Below, in pieces: positions 36,253 to 45,415 of a DNA stretch of 64,000 nt. Location of the stretch: positions 186,001 through 250,000 of the forward strand of contig NZ_ARYH01000001.1 of NCBI RefSeq assembly GCF_000685235.1, in the 5' to 3' direction. A program made the translations under genes and the position numbers. The notes beneath the pieces are model-generated. The model was not told the origin of the DNA. It saw only the letters and a program-made list of their open reading frames with translations, and made no database searches. The first letter of the stretch is position 1; each line of letters opens with the position of its first letter. Source of the stretch: Hyphomonas adhaerens MHS-3. GTDB lineage: Bacteria > Pseudomonadota > Alphaproteobacteria > Caulobacterales > Hyphomonadaceae.

Positions 36253-36870
36253 CTACTGCGTGCAGAGTTCGACGCAACGCTGGCGGGAGCGGGTGCAGCG
36301 GCGCATGCAAGCGTTTTCTTCCGACTTCTGGTTTTCGTTCGCCGCCCAACCGAGCACCGCCAGCGTGCCGAGGATGACAGCCGCACCGACCGCCGCATCG
36401 GAATCCGCCTTGGACGGAGACGCCGTATAGTTCAGGTTATAGGTGTAGTTCGTGTAGCTGCCGGTCGAGACCTTGAAATATTTCCGGGTCTTGAAACCCG
36501 CACTTGAACACCCTTTGTACCCCTTGATGTCAAAAACGTTGACCGGATCGACACACATGCTTGTGTCGCCACTCCAGACGAGGGACTTGTCACTGTAGCC
36601 CTCGGCGTAAACGTAATAGTTGTCACTCGTCAGGCTGCCGCCGACCGGCACGACGCAGGTGTGGGGGGCCGCATTGTACCATCCGGCCGTGTGCCAGCTC
36701 GAATTCTTCCAGTAGCCGACCGCGACCGACACTTTTTTCGGCGAATTGTTGCAGACTTTGAGGTCGGCCATAGCCGGCATCGCAACCAGGCTGGGCAGCG
36801 AGAGCAGCGTCACCGCCGCCATGGCCGCTTTTGCAATTTTCCTCCGGTTGGCTTTCTTTCCGTACAGCAT
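36253..36870 (-). CDS. Exported DUF1036 protein
   Basis: 205 residues. A signal peptide ends near AMPAMA, then comes the DUF1036 domain: LKVCNNSPKKVSVAVGYW, WHTAGWYNAAPHTCVVPV, YYVYAEGY. A C-terminal hydrophobic stretch (AAVGAAVILGTLAVLGWAA) and a Cys-rich tail (ACMRRCTRSRQRCVELC) follow. Seven or more cysteines suggest disulphides in the periplasm. The function of the family is unknown. The C-terminal helix could anchor it, leaving the Cys tail on the other side. Confidence 0.83.
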   Translation of the reverse strand: MLYGKKANRRKIAKAAMAAVTLLSLPSLVAMPAMADLKVCNNSPKKVSVAVGYWKNSSWHTAGWYNAAPHTCVVPVGGSLTSDNYYVYAEGYSDKSLVWSGDTSMCVDPVNVFDIKGYKGCSSAGFKTRKYFKVSTGSYTNYTYNLNYTASPSKADSDAAVGAAVILGTLAVLGWAANENQKSEENACMRRCTRSRQRCVELCTQ

Positions 36871-37036
36871 CCCGCTTCTCCCATCCTGCCTGGTTCAGGC
36901 AAGACCAGCCTCCCTGGCCTTGTCCTTCCCCAGATTAGAGGGTCGGACCGGAATGCCTTTTTCGGGAACAGGCAGAAAAATCTGAAAAATTTGGGAGTCA
37001 GAGGACGCACCGGGGGCTGAGCTGGCAGGCGCTTCC

Positions 37037-37282
37037 CTATTCCTTCGGCAGCCGTTTCATGTGCACGTCGCGCACGACATGCACGACCGGGCGGACCGCG
37101 AAAAAGACCGAGCCGATCAGGAACAGCCACGTCCCCGCCGTCACCGTCGCCGTCTTGAAGAACAGGACCGAGCCGATAATGAACATGATCGCGGCCAGCG
37201 CATCGACACAGTCATAGGCCGTGCCATAGGCCACATAGACCTCCTTGTGGCGCGGCGTCGTAAAACGCATTCCTTCGGTCAT
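37037..37282 (-). CDS. YrhK-like domain membrane protein
   Basis: 81 residues with two membrane helices (AYDCVDALAAIMFIIGSVLFF and TWLFLIGSVFFAVRPVVHVV) separated by a short turn, ending VRDVHMKRLP. This matches the YrhK-like domain of unknown function. ATG at 37282 follows GGGGAAAGGG. A frame reaching 37495 adds an unrelated head and is not used. 167 bases separate it from the DUF1036 gene. Confidence 0.78.
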   Translation of the reverse strand: MTEGMRFTTPRHKEVYVAYGTAYDCVDALAAIMFIIGSVLFFKTATVTAGTWLFLIGSVFFAVRPVVHVVRDVHMKRLPKE

Positions 37283-37473
37283 GGTGGCCCTTTCCCCGTG
37301 TCTGTGGTGAGGCACTGGGTGCCGTTTTTGGGCGGGGCTGTAAACTGGTGGGCCGGTTCGTGAGAGGGATTGTCTATTTCGCCGGACCAGTGCGATGGGC
37401 AAACGATTTGCTAGCGTTCCAGCTTTGTTCGCTTCCACAGTATTCGCGATATTAGAAACCTGTTCATGAGGCA

Positions 37474-39354
37474 CTAAAGCTTCTCGAATGGCCAAGTGTG
37501 ATGCGAACGATAATTGCCATTATCTTGCTTTCGAGCTGAGACCTTAAACCGATCACCATCATTACTTTCACGAACTTCGGCGCAGCAGTGGCTCACCGTT
37601 CGATCCTGATTTACTGCACCATTTTCGACCAAGCATATTCTTTTGTTTCCCTCAGCGTCCGCGCAAACTTCCACCTCAATCGTTTCATACTTAGGATGAC
37701 CTTCTTTCTTGGGACTTTGATCAGGTATAAAAACAAGGCCTGAAGGAATATCCATTACGAACAAATCTTGCATACACCGCATCAAACTTATCTTTGAAAA
37801 CAGCGGTAAATTTTTGGATTTTTCGTCAGGGTCTTTGTGAGTGATTACTCCAAATATTACTTTAAAGTCCAAGTCATCTATTGGGGCAAGAAAGACGTCA
37901 GGATCTCGATCGCCCAACTTAGACTCAACGAGTGATCGGAATTTTTCTTTTGATGCAGACTCGCGTTTAATCAGGTGCATAGAGTTTGCACCCTGATTGA
38001 ACAGGTGACTCAGGGACGCCGAGCGAGTTGAAATTTTTACGTGCACCAACTCCCCCAATCGTCCAGATTTTCGATCCGCATCTTCTTTTGTCGTATACAA
38101 ATCACACGGCTCGACCTGGGATTCTCCCGGAGGGCTTATGTCCTTTAAGTCTAAGCAAATAAAGTCCGAATTAAGCGCCTCAACCCCCTTATTATATGAC
38201 CCTTCGCTGTAGACCAGCTTCCCATCTTCCTCCTTATCGTGATTATAGGCGCATATATCGTACCCCTCACACCTCTCATCGATATAGTCCGTAAGCTGTT
38301 TTAGGAAGCTATCCTCCACTCTGAACCATTGCCCATCGCAAAAATGAAATAATGCATTTTCTGCATTGTCATGGAATTCGAAAATTAGGCACCTAAAGCA
38401 ATTGTAGCTTTTCCAACCGACCCCATCTGCGTCTGTCAAAACCATTTTGACCTTACGAAGGAGGTCAACATCACAGTCCTCTAAAGAAAAAAGCTCCTCG
38501 ATGAACTGATAGAATTCATCAATTGATATATCTGGATAAACATCGCTTTCGCCTTCTTGGGCGCGAAAAACGCAACAAGTCCTATCCCTGTAATCAACCA
38601 CATCTGGAATAGTTAAACTAATATCCGGGCTTTTGGACCTGAACGCATCCATCAACTTGTCTGTGAGCTTGTCTCTTTGCGCCGGATCTTTAATGGGAGA
38701 AATGTTCTGGATATTTGGAAATAATTCTTTATACGATTTATCATTATAGAGATCGACCAATCTTGAGCAGGTGTCTGACATTTCGGTGAGCGACAGACTC
38801 ATGCTCACTTTCAAGCTTGCCGCACCTGTCGCATTCTTGAACAGCTCCCTGAATTCTTCACGCACTTTTCCTGTGAGAGCCCTGATGATTTCGCTGTTGC
38901 CATCAAAATCTAGATAAGTGAGGTCAGTCGAATTTGGAACTTGGGTTCTTCTGCGCTTTGCCTCTCCAGGCTGAACGCTATCAGCGCTTTTCAACTCATT
39001 GGGGTCAAGACTATTTAGGGTAACCTTTAACCCAAAATCATACTCATACGCATAATCATCTAGCTGATGATATACATTGCCAAAAGTCAGTGCGAACCAA
39101 CGTCCTTTGGCAGGGAAAAACGCTATGGCCCCCTTTGTTACTTGTTTGATCTCCTTTTTAATTCCGAAGTGCTTCTTCCACCATGGTTCTTTAGGAGCAG
39201 AATCCATCACGTACAGTATGGCATCGGCGGGCAGATGTTCAGCATCTTCAACTTTTTCCAGATCGTGCCCATCTTCCAATGCAGCGGATGGCTCGACCCC
39301 ATCTTTAAGCAAGTAAATTGAGTAAGACCTGGACTTTTCTTTTTCCTTTGACAA
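37474..39354 (-). CDS. TIGR04141/DUF6119 'sporadically distributed' protein on an AT-rich island
   Basis: About 626 residues. The N-terminus SYSIYLLKDGVEP, then ALTFGNVYHQLDDYAYEYDFGLKVTLNSLDPNELKSADS, and the ALTGK block fit the DUF6119 family, whose function I cannot name. Base composition is clearly AT-richer than both neighbours, with rarer codons (ATA, TTA, AGA), so it was probably acquired by transfer. TTG at 39354 was chosen because a G-rich tract sits 6 bases upstream. An ATG at 39426 gives 24 more residues through a run of nine G. No integrase, toxin or methylase is adjacent. Sporadic distribution suggests a defence or mobile role (inference). Confidence 0.78.
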   Translation of the reverse strand: MSKEKEKSRSYSIYLLKDGVEPSAALEDGHDLEKVEDAEHLPADAILYVMDSAPKEPWWKKHFGIKKEIKQVTKGAIAFFPAKGRWFALTFGNVYHQLDDYAYEYDFGLKVTLNSLDPNELKSADSVQPGEAKRRRTQVPNSTDLTYLDFDGNSEIIRALTGKVREEFRELFKNATGAASLKVSMSLSLTEMSDTCSRLVDLYNDKSYKELFPNIQNISPIKDPAQRDKLTDKLMDAFRSKSPDISLTIPDVVDYRDRTCCVFRAQEGESDVYPDISIDEFYQFIEELFSLEDCDVDLLRKVKMVLTDADGVGWKSYNCFRCLIFEFHDNAENALFHFCDGQWFRVEDSFLKQLTDYIDERCEGYDICAYNHDKEEDGKLVYSEGSYNKGVEALNSDFICLDLKDISPPGESQVEPCDLYTTKEDADRKSGRLGELVHVKISTRSASLSHLFNQGANSMHLIKRESASKEKFRSLVESKLGDRDPDVFLAPIDDLDFKVIFGVITHKDPDEKSKNLPLFSKISLMRCMQDLFVMDIPSGLVFIPDQSPKKEGHPKYETIEVEVCADAEGNKRICLVENGAVNQDRTVSHCCAEVRESNDGDRFKVSARKQDNGNYRSHHTWPFEKL

Positions 39355-39359
39355 CTCAG

Positions 39360-39368
39360 CCCCCCCCC
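39360..39368. repeat. Homopolymer of nine C (nine G on the coding strand)
   Basis: The tract is at the ribosome site of the TTG start, or inside the first codons if the upstream ATG is used. Slippage here would change spacing or frame. Confidence 0.6.
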
Positions 39369-39560
39369 TTCGCCGACCAAATTTCCCCCTAAAATAGCAC
39401 CATCTCCGGCAATTGCTACCACCCATTAAAATGGAATTGCTTTCGGGATTTTCGTTATACTTGGCAATTTCATAAGGGAGGCCTTTTGACTCCTAAGTCA
39501 TGAAAATCTAATTCTCATTCACCTGCGCAGTAGATTGCCTCCCCCGTCATTCCCCCCTAA

Positions 39561-41219
39561 ATGCTCTCCATGAGCAAAAATCTGAACATCCTGGTCGCGC
39601 AGCTCAATCCCGTGGTGGGCGATATCAATGGGAATCTGACGCTGGCGCGTGAGGCCTATGCCGAGGCGGCGGACAAGGGCGTTGACCTGCTTGTCCTCTC
39701 CGAACTGTTCATTCTTGGCTATCCGGCCGAGGATCTGGTGCTGAAACCGGCCGCGGTGGACCTGTCCATGCGGGCGGTGCAGGAGCTGGCGGTGGAGACC
39801 TCAGGCGGCCCCGCCGTAATCATCGGCAGCCCCTGGCTGGACGGCGGCAAGCGGCACAATTCCGCCGTGCTGCTGCAGCATGGCAAGGTCGCCGGGCGCT
39901 ATGACAAGCGCGAGCTGCCGAATTATGGCGTGTTCGACGAGAAGCGCATCTTCGATCCGGGCGAAGGCCCCCTGCCCGTGTTCGAGCTGAACGGCATTCA
40001 GGTCGGCATCGCGATCTGTGAGGACATCTGGCATCCGCGCGTGCCGTCGGCGCTGGCCGAGGCCGGGGCGGAAATGCTGATCGTGCCGAATGGCAGCCCG
40101 TGGCGGCGCACCGTGCAGGTGGAGCGCCACACCAGCTTCTCCGCCTGGACCAAGACGGGCGTGCCCTACCTGTTCGTGAACCAGGTGGGCGGGCAGGACG
40201 AACTGGTCTTTGACGGGGCGAGCTATGCCGTCGATTTCGACGGGACGGAGCACCAGCTGCTCGGCGATTTCGTCACCGGCACGGCGCTGGTCACGTTCGA
40301 CGGCGAGACGCACCAATTTTCCAGCGATGCGAAGGCAGAGCTGACCAGCGGCTGGGAGGCCGAATACCGCGCGGCGGTGATGGCGCTCGGCGATTACGTC
40401 AACAAGAACCGCTTCCCCGGCGTCGTGCTGGGCATGAGCGGCGGCATCGACAGCGCGCTGACCGCGGCCATCGCCGTGGACGCCCTGGGCGCCGACCGCG
40501 TGTGGTGCGTGATGCTGCCATCGAAATATACGTCCTCTGACAGTCTGGAAGACGCAAAGCGGTGCGCCGAAGCGCTGGGCGCGAAATATGACACGATCAA
40601 TATCCGCCCCGGCGTCGACGCGCTGGACGAGATGCTGGCCGAGCAGTTCGAGGGCACGACGCCTGACACGACGGAAGAGAACATCCAGTCCCGCCTGCGC
40701 GCGGTGACGCTGATGGCGCTGTCGAACAAGTTCGGGCACATGGTGGTGACCACGGGCAACAAATCCGAGATGGCGGTCGGCTATGCGACGCTCTATGGCG
40801 ACATGTGCGGCGGCTATAATGCGCTGAAGGATTTCTGGAAGACCGAAGTGTTCGAGCTGGCCCGCTGGCGCAACACGGCCCTGCCGAAGGGCGCGCTGGG
40901 GCCCGGCGGCGAAGTGATCCCGATGCGGATCATTACCAAGCCGCCAAGTGCCGAGCTGCGCGAAGACCAGAAGGACCAGGACTCCCTTCCCCCCTATGAC
41001 GTGCTGGACGATATTCTGCGCGGCCTGGTGGAAGGAGAGGAAGACGTGGACGAGATTCTCGCCCGCGGGCATGATGCGAGCACCGTGCGCCGGATCGAGC
41101 ATCTCCTCTATGTCGCCGAATACAAGCGCCGCCAGGCCCCGCCGGGCGCCAAGGTCGGCGGCAAGAATTTCGGCCGCGACCGGCGCTATCCCATCACGAA
41201 CAGGTTCCGGGACGACTGA
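39561..41219 (+). CDS. nadE: Glutamine-dependent NAD+ synthetase
   Basis: 552 residues. Last step of NAD synthesis: amidates deamido-NAD with ammonia from glutamine. The N-terminal nitrilase-like glutaminase has the Glu in LSELFILGYPAEDLV, Lys in YDKRELPNYG and Cys in GIAICEDIWHP. The C-terminal synthetase has the pyrophosphate loop LGMSGGIDSALTAA and the STTGNKSEMAVGY-type segment (TTGNKSEMAVGY). ATG at 39561 and 39570 are both possible, and neither has a strong ribosome site. The 206-base gap to the left includes the DUF6119 promoter. Confidence 0.96.
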   Translation: MLSMSKNLNILVAQLNPVVGDINGNLTLAREAYAEAADKGVDLLVLSELFILGYPAEDLVLKPAAVDLSMRAVQELAVETSGGPAVIIGSPWLDGGKRHNSAVLLQHGKVAGRYDKRELPNYGVFDEKRIFDPGEGPLPVFELNGIQVGIAICEDIWHPRVPSALAEAGAEMLIVPNGSPWRRTVQVERHTSFSAWTKTGVPYLFVNQVGGQDELVFDGASYAVDFDGTEHQLLGDFVTGTALVTFDGETHQFSSDAKAELTSGWEAEYRAAVMALGDYVNKNRFPGVVLGMSGGIDSALTAAIAVDALGADRVWCVMLPSKYTSSDSLEDAKRCAEALGAKYDTINIRPGVDALDEMLAEQFEGTTPDTTEENIQSRLRAVTLMALSNKFGHMVVTTGNKSEMAVGYATLYGDMCGGYNALKDFWKTEVFELARWRNTALPKGALGPGGEVIPMRIITKPPSAELREDQKDQDSLPPYDVLDDILRGLVEGEEDVDEILARGHDASTVRRIEHLLYVAEYKRRQAPPGAKVGGKNFGRDRRYPITNRFRDD

Positions 41220-41221
41220 TT

Positions 41222-42169
41222 TCAGGACGCCATGCGGCGTTCCATGGACGGATCCCAGATAACGGTCATGTTCCGGCCCCGCTGCTTGGCCGCATAGGTC
41301 GCCTGGTCCGCCCGTTCGATACATTCGGCCACGCCGGTATCGGGGTCCAGCAGGCTCATACCGAAGGACGCCGTGATCGAGAAAGGCGGAAAGCCGTCGA
41401 CATCGATTGCCTTGTCGGCCAGTTCAGACCGGATACGCTCGATCAGTGCGTGCGCCGATGCGAGGTCGGTATGCGGGACACACAGCAGGAATTCCTCTCC
41501 GCCATACCGGAACAGCCGGTCGAACGGGCGCGTGTGCCGCAGCACGTGGTGGGAAAACTCTGCCAGCGCCCTGTCACCGACCAGATGGCCATACTTGTCG
41601 TTGACCATTTTGAACCGGTCGATATCCATCATAACGATCACGCAGCTTTCCAGCTTGCGCCGAACCAGTTCGTGCTGCTCCCGGAGCTTTGTCAGCATGC
41701 CGATGCGGCTGCTCGCACCGGTCAGGGGATCGACATTATAGATCTCGTCTTCCAATTCCCGCTTCAGCGTATCGATCAGGAGACGCATCTCCTTCAGCTC
41801 ATTGGTAAACTTTTCATAGTCCGTCATCGGAATGGGTTGATGCGACTGTGACAGCACCAGAAGGTGAGCGGCAGATTCGTGTAATTCGCAGTGGAGCTTT
41901 TCAAGCTCCCGGAAGTTCGGATTGCTCTGAACCGCCCGCGTATCGGCGCTGTAGTACCATTGGCCAAACCGGCACTTCCGGTGCGCCTCCGGTTCGAGGT
42001 CCCGTTCATCCGGATGCAGGCCGCAAATCAGCGTCGTATTCAACGCATTTGTCCAGTGAACGTGATTGAACAGCGCCTGCTCAAGCACGGAAATCGCATT
42101 CCGGATTTCCCCGGGCGATACATGTACAAAATCACCGGTCTCAGGATTGCTGTTCTGTTCGGCCATCAT
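41222..42169 (-). CDS. Diguanylate cyclase with N-terminal zinc-binding CZB domain
   Basis: 315 residues. The CZB domain (about 15-110) has its His/Cys set in NHVHW, HRKCRFGQWYY and HCELHE, which binds zinc in DgcZ and chemoreceptors. After a helical linker, the GGDEF domain has active site GGEEF (about residue 222) and an inhibitory RxxD (RPFD) five residues before. It makes cyclic di-GMP and is likely switched by zinc, as in E. coli DgcZ. ATG at 42169 was preferred over TTG at 42187. Convergent with nadE with 2 bases between. Confidence 0.9.
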   Translation of the reverse strand: MMAEQNSNPETGDFVHVSPGEIRNAISVLEQALFNHVHWTNALNTTLICGLHPDERDLEPEAHRKCRFGQWYYSADTRAVQSNPNFRELEKLHCELHESAAHLLVLSQSHQPIPMTDYEKFTNELKEMRLLIDTLKRELEDEIYNVDPLTGASSRIGMLTKLREQHELVRRKLESCVIVMMDIDRFKMVNDKYGHLVGDRALAEFSHHVLRHTRPFDRLFRYGGEEFLLCVPHTDLASAHALIERIRSELADKAIDVDGFPPFSITASFGMSLLDPDTGVAECIERADQATYAAKQRGRNMTVIWDPSMERRMAS

Positions 42170-42288
42170 TCGATCCCATATTTTCAAGCAGGTGCTAAAA
42201 AATATGGTTTACGGGAGAATAATCAGAAATATCTCTCGGATTTCTGTTCAATTTCCCACATCGGATAAAGCCGGCAGCAGGATACTGC

Positions 42289-42471
42289 TCAGTCGACCGG
42301 CTCATCAAACGGCTGGTTCTGGAAGGCTTCCAGTTCGAGGCCTTCGGCGCGAACTTTGTCCACTTCATCGGCATAGATATCCGACGCTTCGCCGAAGCCA
42401 ACGATGCGTGACGGCACGATCGCGTCATTCGCGATGGCGTCGTCATAGAGCAGCCAGGCGCACTTGCCGTG
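42289..42471 (-). pseudogene. C-terminal fragment of a lipoprotein gene (remnant copy)
   Basis: On the minus strand this reads AWLLYDDAIANDAIVPSRI, then VGFGEASDIYADEVDKVRAEG and LELEAFQNQPFDEPVD-stop. It aligns with the last about 57 residues of the lipoprotein encoded at 44419-45270, at roughly 90% DNA identity by hand with one 3-base gap. There is no start codon upstream, and an in-frame stop lies only six codons before the homologous part. So it is a truncated duplicate, not a gene. The acuI-tetR pair sits between the two copies. Confidence 0.85.
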
Positions 42472-42486
42472 AGGCGTTCACTCTTC

Positions 42487-43482
42487 CTAATTTTCAAGTT
42501 CCGGGTTTATCGGGACAATGATGCGCCCACGGACTTTACCTTCCAGGAAGAGCGGCGCCGTCGAAAGCACATCTTCGAATGCCACCTCCGTGGACATGGC
42601 TTCCAGCTTTGTTGGGTCCAGATCGGTTGCGAGGCGTTCCCATGCGGCCAGTCTTTTTTCTTTTGGACACATGACACTGTCGATGCCTTTCAAGGTGACG
42701 CCTCGAAGGATGAAGGGGGCCACACTTGTCGGCAGATCCATGCTGCCAGCGAGCCCACAAGCCGCAACGGTCCCGCCATATTTGATCATCGACAGGAGAT
42801 TGGCGAGCACAACGCCGCCAACAACATCGACTGCGCCCGCCCAACGCTCCTTGTTCAGGGCGCGCGGCGGCCCGGAAAGATCGGCCCGGTCAACAATTGA
42901 GGACGCGCCCAGGCTTTTGAGATAGTCCGTCTCTTCGGGCCGGCCCGTGGCCGCCGCAACCGTGAATCCCTTGTTTGCAAGCAGACTTGTTGCGACGCTT
43001 CCGACACCTCCGGATGCGCCCGTGACAAGGATTTCGCCGCTGGCGGGCGTTACGCCTTCGTCTTCCAACGCCATGACACAGAGCATCGCGGTATAGCCGG
43101 CGGTGCCAATCGCCATGGCCTGCCGCATCGTCAGGCCATCAGGAAGACGGACAAGCCAATCGCCCTTCACCTTGGCGCGCTTTGCAAGCCCACCCCAATG
43201 CTTTTCGCCGACACCCCAGCCGTTCAGAACAACGCGGTCTCCGGGCGCAAAATCAGAATGGCGGCTTTCAGACACGACACCGGCAAAATCAATGCCCGGA
43301 ATCATCGGGAAGCTTCGCACGACCGGGGAGCTGCCCGTGATCGCCAATGCATCCTTGTAGTTCAGGGTCGACCAGGCAATGTCGACGACCACATCTCCCT
43401 CTTCCATTTCGGGAAGGGTCACCTGACTCCGGGAAACGGTCTGCTCATCTGTATCTTTGTTGATTACGATTGCATCGAACAT
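42487..43482 (-). CDS. acuI: AcuI/YhdH-type MDR oxidoreductase (acryloyl-CoA reductase family)
   Basis: 331 residues of the YhdH/AcuI branch of medium-chain reductases, which reduce acryloyl-CoA to propionyl-CoA with NADPH. N-terminal [13 protein letters not shown], the [13 protein letters not shown] block, and [14 protein letters not shown] are typical. The dinucleotide motif is [12 protein letters not shown] (about residue 150) with [21 protein letters not shown] after it. No zinc ligands, as expected. ATG at 43482. It is 13 bases from a TetR gene on the same strand, whose promoter carries a NemR-like box, suggesting induction by reactive electrophiles such as acrylate (inference). Confidence 0.85.
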   Translation of the reverse strand: MFDAIVINKDTDEQTVSRSQVTLPEMEEGDVVVDIAWSTLNYKDALAITGSSPVVRSFPMIPGIDFAGVVSESRHSDFAPGDRVVLNGWGVGEKHWGGLAKRAKVKGDWLVRLPDGLTMRQAMAIGTAGYTAMLCVMALEDEGVTPASGEILVTGASGGVGSVATSLLANKGFTVAAATGRPEETDYLKSLGASSIVDRADLSGPPRALNKERWAGAVDVVGGVVLANLLSMIKYGGTVAACGLAGSMDLPTSVAPFILRGVTLKGIDSVMCPKEKRLAAWERLATDLDPTKLEAMSTEVAFEDVLSTAPLFLEGKVRGRIIVPINPELEN

Positions 43483-43495
43483 GTGTGTCGCCTTT

Positions 43496-44134
43496 TCAAT
43501 TTGATGCGAGGGCAAAGAAGCCAGTTGCGAACTGGCGTAGGGGGGCCGGACTCTGTTCGAGCTTGGCGCGCAAAACCGCGCCTTCCCAACCGATCCAGAA
43601 AAAAGCGGCGAGCGCTTCCGGCTTATGGTGCTTGCCGATCTCGCCCTGGTTTTGCGCTTCAAGAAGGCAGGCCTCTGTCAGGCGTTGCCAGTCCGACAGA
43701 GCGGAGGAAAGCAAGCTGCGGAATCCCGGTGGGAGGGCCGCCATCTCCTGCCCCAGGTTTCCAACGAGACACCCGCGCCTGAACGCGTGCTTTTCCATCC
43801 CCTTTTCGGCGTCGGAAATAAAGCCCCGCAGCCGGTCCAGCGGAGAGAGGTCAGCGCGTTGGAACCAGGAACGAAGCTTGGAGGAGAAAAACTCATTGTA
43901 AGCATTGATCAGTGCACCGCCGAAATCCTCTTTCGATTGGAAGTGGTAGTAGAAACTGCCTTTGGGCACGCCCGCCGCCCGCAGGATTTCATCAACCGCG
44001 ACCGCGCAGTAGCCCCGCTCGGTCAGGTACTCCAGCCCGGTCCGGATCAGTTCCTGACGCGCCGTCTGATCGCCCGGCGGTTTGCGTGGGCGGCCTCTGC
44101 GGCGGCTGGGTGTCGGGGCGTCTGTCGAACTCAT
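43496..44134 (-). CDS. TetR-family regulator (NemR/AcuR-like)
   Basis: 212 residues. A basic SRRRGRPRK head, then [34 protein letters not shown] and a helical domain with a Cys in [15 protein letters not shown], the position where NemR-type proteins sense electrophiles. ATG at 44134. It is upstream of and co-directional with acuI. The operator-like palindrome is 10 bases before the start, as in nemRA and acuR systems. Confidence 0.88.
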   Translation of the reverse strand: MSSTDAPTPSRRRGRPRKPPGDQTARQELIRTGLEYLTERGYCAVAVDEILRAAGVPKGSFYYHFQSKEDFGGALINAYNEFFSSKLRSWFQRADLSPLDRLRGFISDAEKGMEKHAFRRGCLVGNLGQEMAALPPGFRSLLSSALSDWQRLTEACLLEAQNQGEIGKHHKPEALAAFFWIGWEGAVLRAKLEQSPAPLRQFATGFFALASN

Positions 44135-44143
44135 TTTTTGTTT

Positions 44144-44161
44144 ATAGACCAAATAGTCTAT
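44144..44161. promoter_or_regulatory. NemR-like operator of the tetR-acuI operon
   Basis: ATAGAC-N6-GTCTAT is a perfect 6-bp palindrome. Its inner part, TAGACCAAATAGTCTA, is close to the E. coli NemR box TAGACC-N4-GGTCTA. The gap 44135-44418 holds nothing else I can support apart from a 7-bp hairpin near 44347-44369. Confidence 0.65.
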
Positions 44162-44418
44162 TAAATGCAATATCTGACGAAGAGGAATTGCAGAATTGCT
44201 GGAGTCACCCGGGATTATCCAGCTTGCGGTCATGAGGGATTGTCAGCGGAGATGGCTTTGAGACGGCGTTTTCAGGCGCACAGAATCCGCGAATGAGCCG
44301 GAGCCCATTCGCTGCTTCAAAAAACATCTCTCGAAATCATCCAGCCCGCACGAATGATGTACGTGCGGCCTTTCCCGTCACGGCACGACGTCGAAGCATG
44401 CGCGCAGAGGGCGAAAGC

Positions 44419-45270
44419 CTAGTCGACCGACCCGTCATCAAACGGCTGGTTCTGGAAGGCTTCCAGTTCGAGGCCTTCGGCGCGGACCTTGTCGACCTCA
44501 TCGGGATAGATGTCCGACGCTTCGCCGAAGCCGACGATGGGCGACGGGACGATATCGTCCTGCGCGATGGCATCGTCATAGAGCAGCCAGGCGCGGGTTC
44601 CGCCGATACAGGCGACCTCCACCCACTGGTCTTCCTCCAGGGCCATGCCCGTCATGCTGGAGATGTCGCGCAGCTCGGCCTCGTTGATCGTGTATTCCTG
44701 CCCGTCCACATCGAAGATGGCGAAGCCTTCGCCGAGATAGCGCAGGTAGGACAGCACGTCGCCGGCCTTCAGGTTCAGTACCTGCATGCCCTCATCGCCG
44801 GGCGTTTCGATCCTGGCATCGACCAGCATCGTCACCGGTTCGATCTTCGAAGCGACGATGAATTCGAGATTGTCGCGTTCCACCCGCTGGCGGTTCCAGA
44901 TCTGGTAGTTGGCATATTGCGGCAGGGTGCAGGGCACATTGGCCGGGGCATCCGGGTTGGGCCGGGCGCGGCCGTTCACCGTCACGCCCTGTTCCAGCAC
45001 CACAAACCCGGCGGGATACTCCCCGGGCCAGCCATAGGACACATGCCAGGTATCGGGGTATCCGGCGAGCGCGGCGAAGTCCCGGTCGTTCGGAGCAGAC
45101 TCGGCCAGCTCATAGGGGGACGTGATCGGCTCTGACTCCGGCACGTCGGCCTGAAGCGTCTCATGCTCCGCCGTTGCAGGGGCCGTGGCGTTGCCACCGT
45201 CCGGCGACTCCGCCGGCTGGCCGCAGGCCACTAGGCTTCCTGCCAAAGCAAGAATCCAGGCTTTCTTCAT
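44419..45270 (-). CDS. Predicted lipoprotein of unknown function
   Basis: 283 residues. ATG at 45270 follows GGAGGGGG and gives a lipoprotein signal with lipobox LVAC and GQPAESPDGG after it. The mature part starts with a Thr/Glu-rich stretch, then WHVSYGWPGEYPAGFVVLEQGV and a beta-rich domain (VMxLKAGDVLSYLRYLGEGFAIF-like), ending in an acidic helix. No known family recognised; the middle resembles an SH3-like fold only in general terms. A truncated copy of its C-terminus is at 42289-42471. Confidence 0.75.
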   Translation of the reverse strand: MKKAWILALAGSLVACGQPAESPDGGNATAPATAEHETLQADVPESEPITSPYELAESAPNDRDFAALAGYPDTWHVSYGWPGEYPAGFVVLEQGVTVNGRARPNPDAPANVPCTLPQYANYQIWNRQRVERDNLEFIVASKIEPVTMLVDARIETPGDEGMQVLNLKAGDVLSYLRYLGEGFAIFDVDGQEYTINEAELRDISSMTGMALEEDQWVEVACIGGTRAWLLYDDAIAQDDIVPSPIVGFGEASDIYPDEVDKVRAEGLELEAFQNQPFDDGSVD

Positions 45271-45415
45271 GACCCCCTCCTCGGGTTGCGACTCACGTGC
45301 AGGTGTCACACTAGCATACTGATTAGCAAGAAACTGGCATGGATCGCTTGGCTTTTTCTGCAATTTGGTGTCGAAAGCGGCACACATTTCCCTGATCCAT
45401 GGCCATATCATCTTC

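Noticed and set aside
39801-41324. 507-residue minus-strand frame over nadE
   Set aside because: Antisense shadow of a conserved enzyme.
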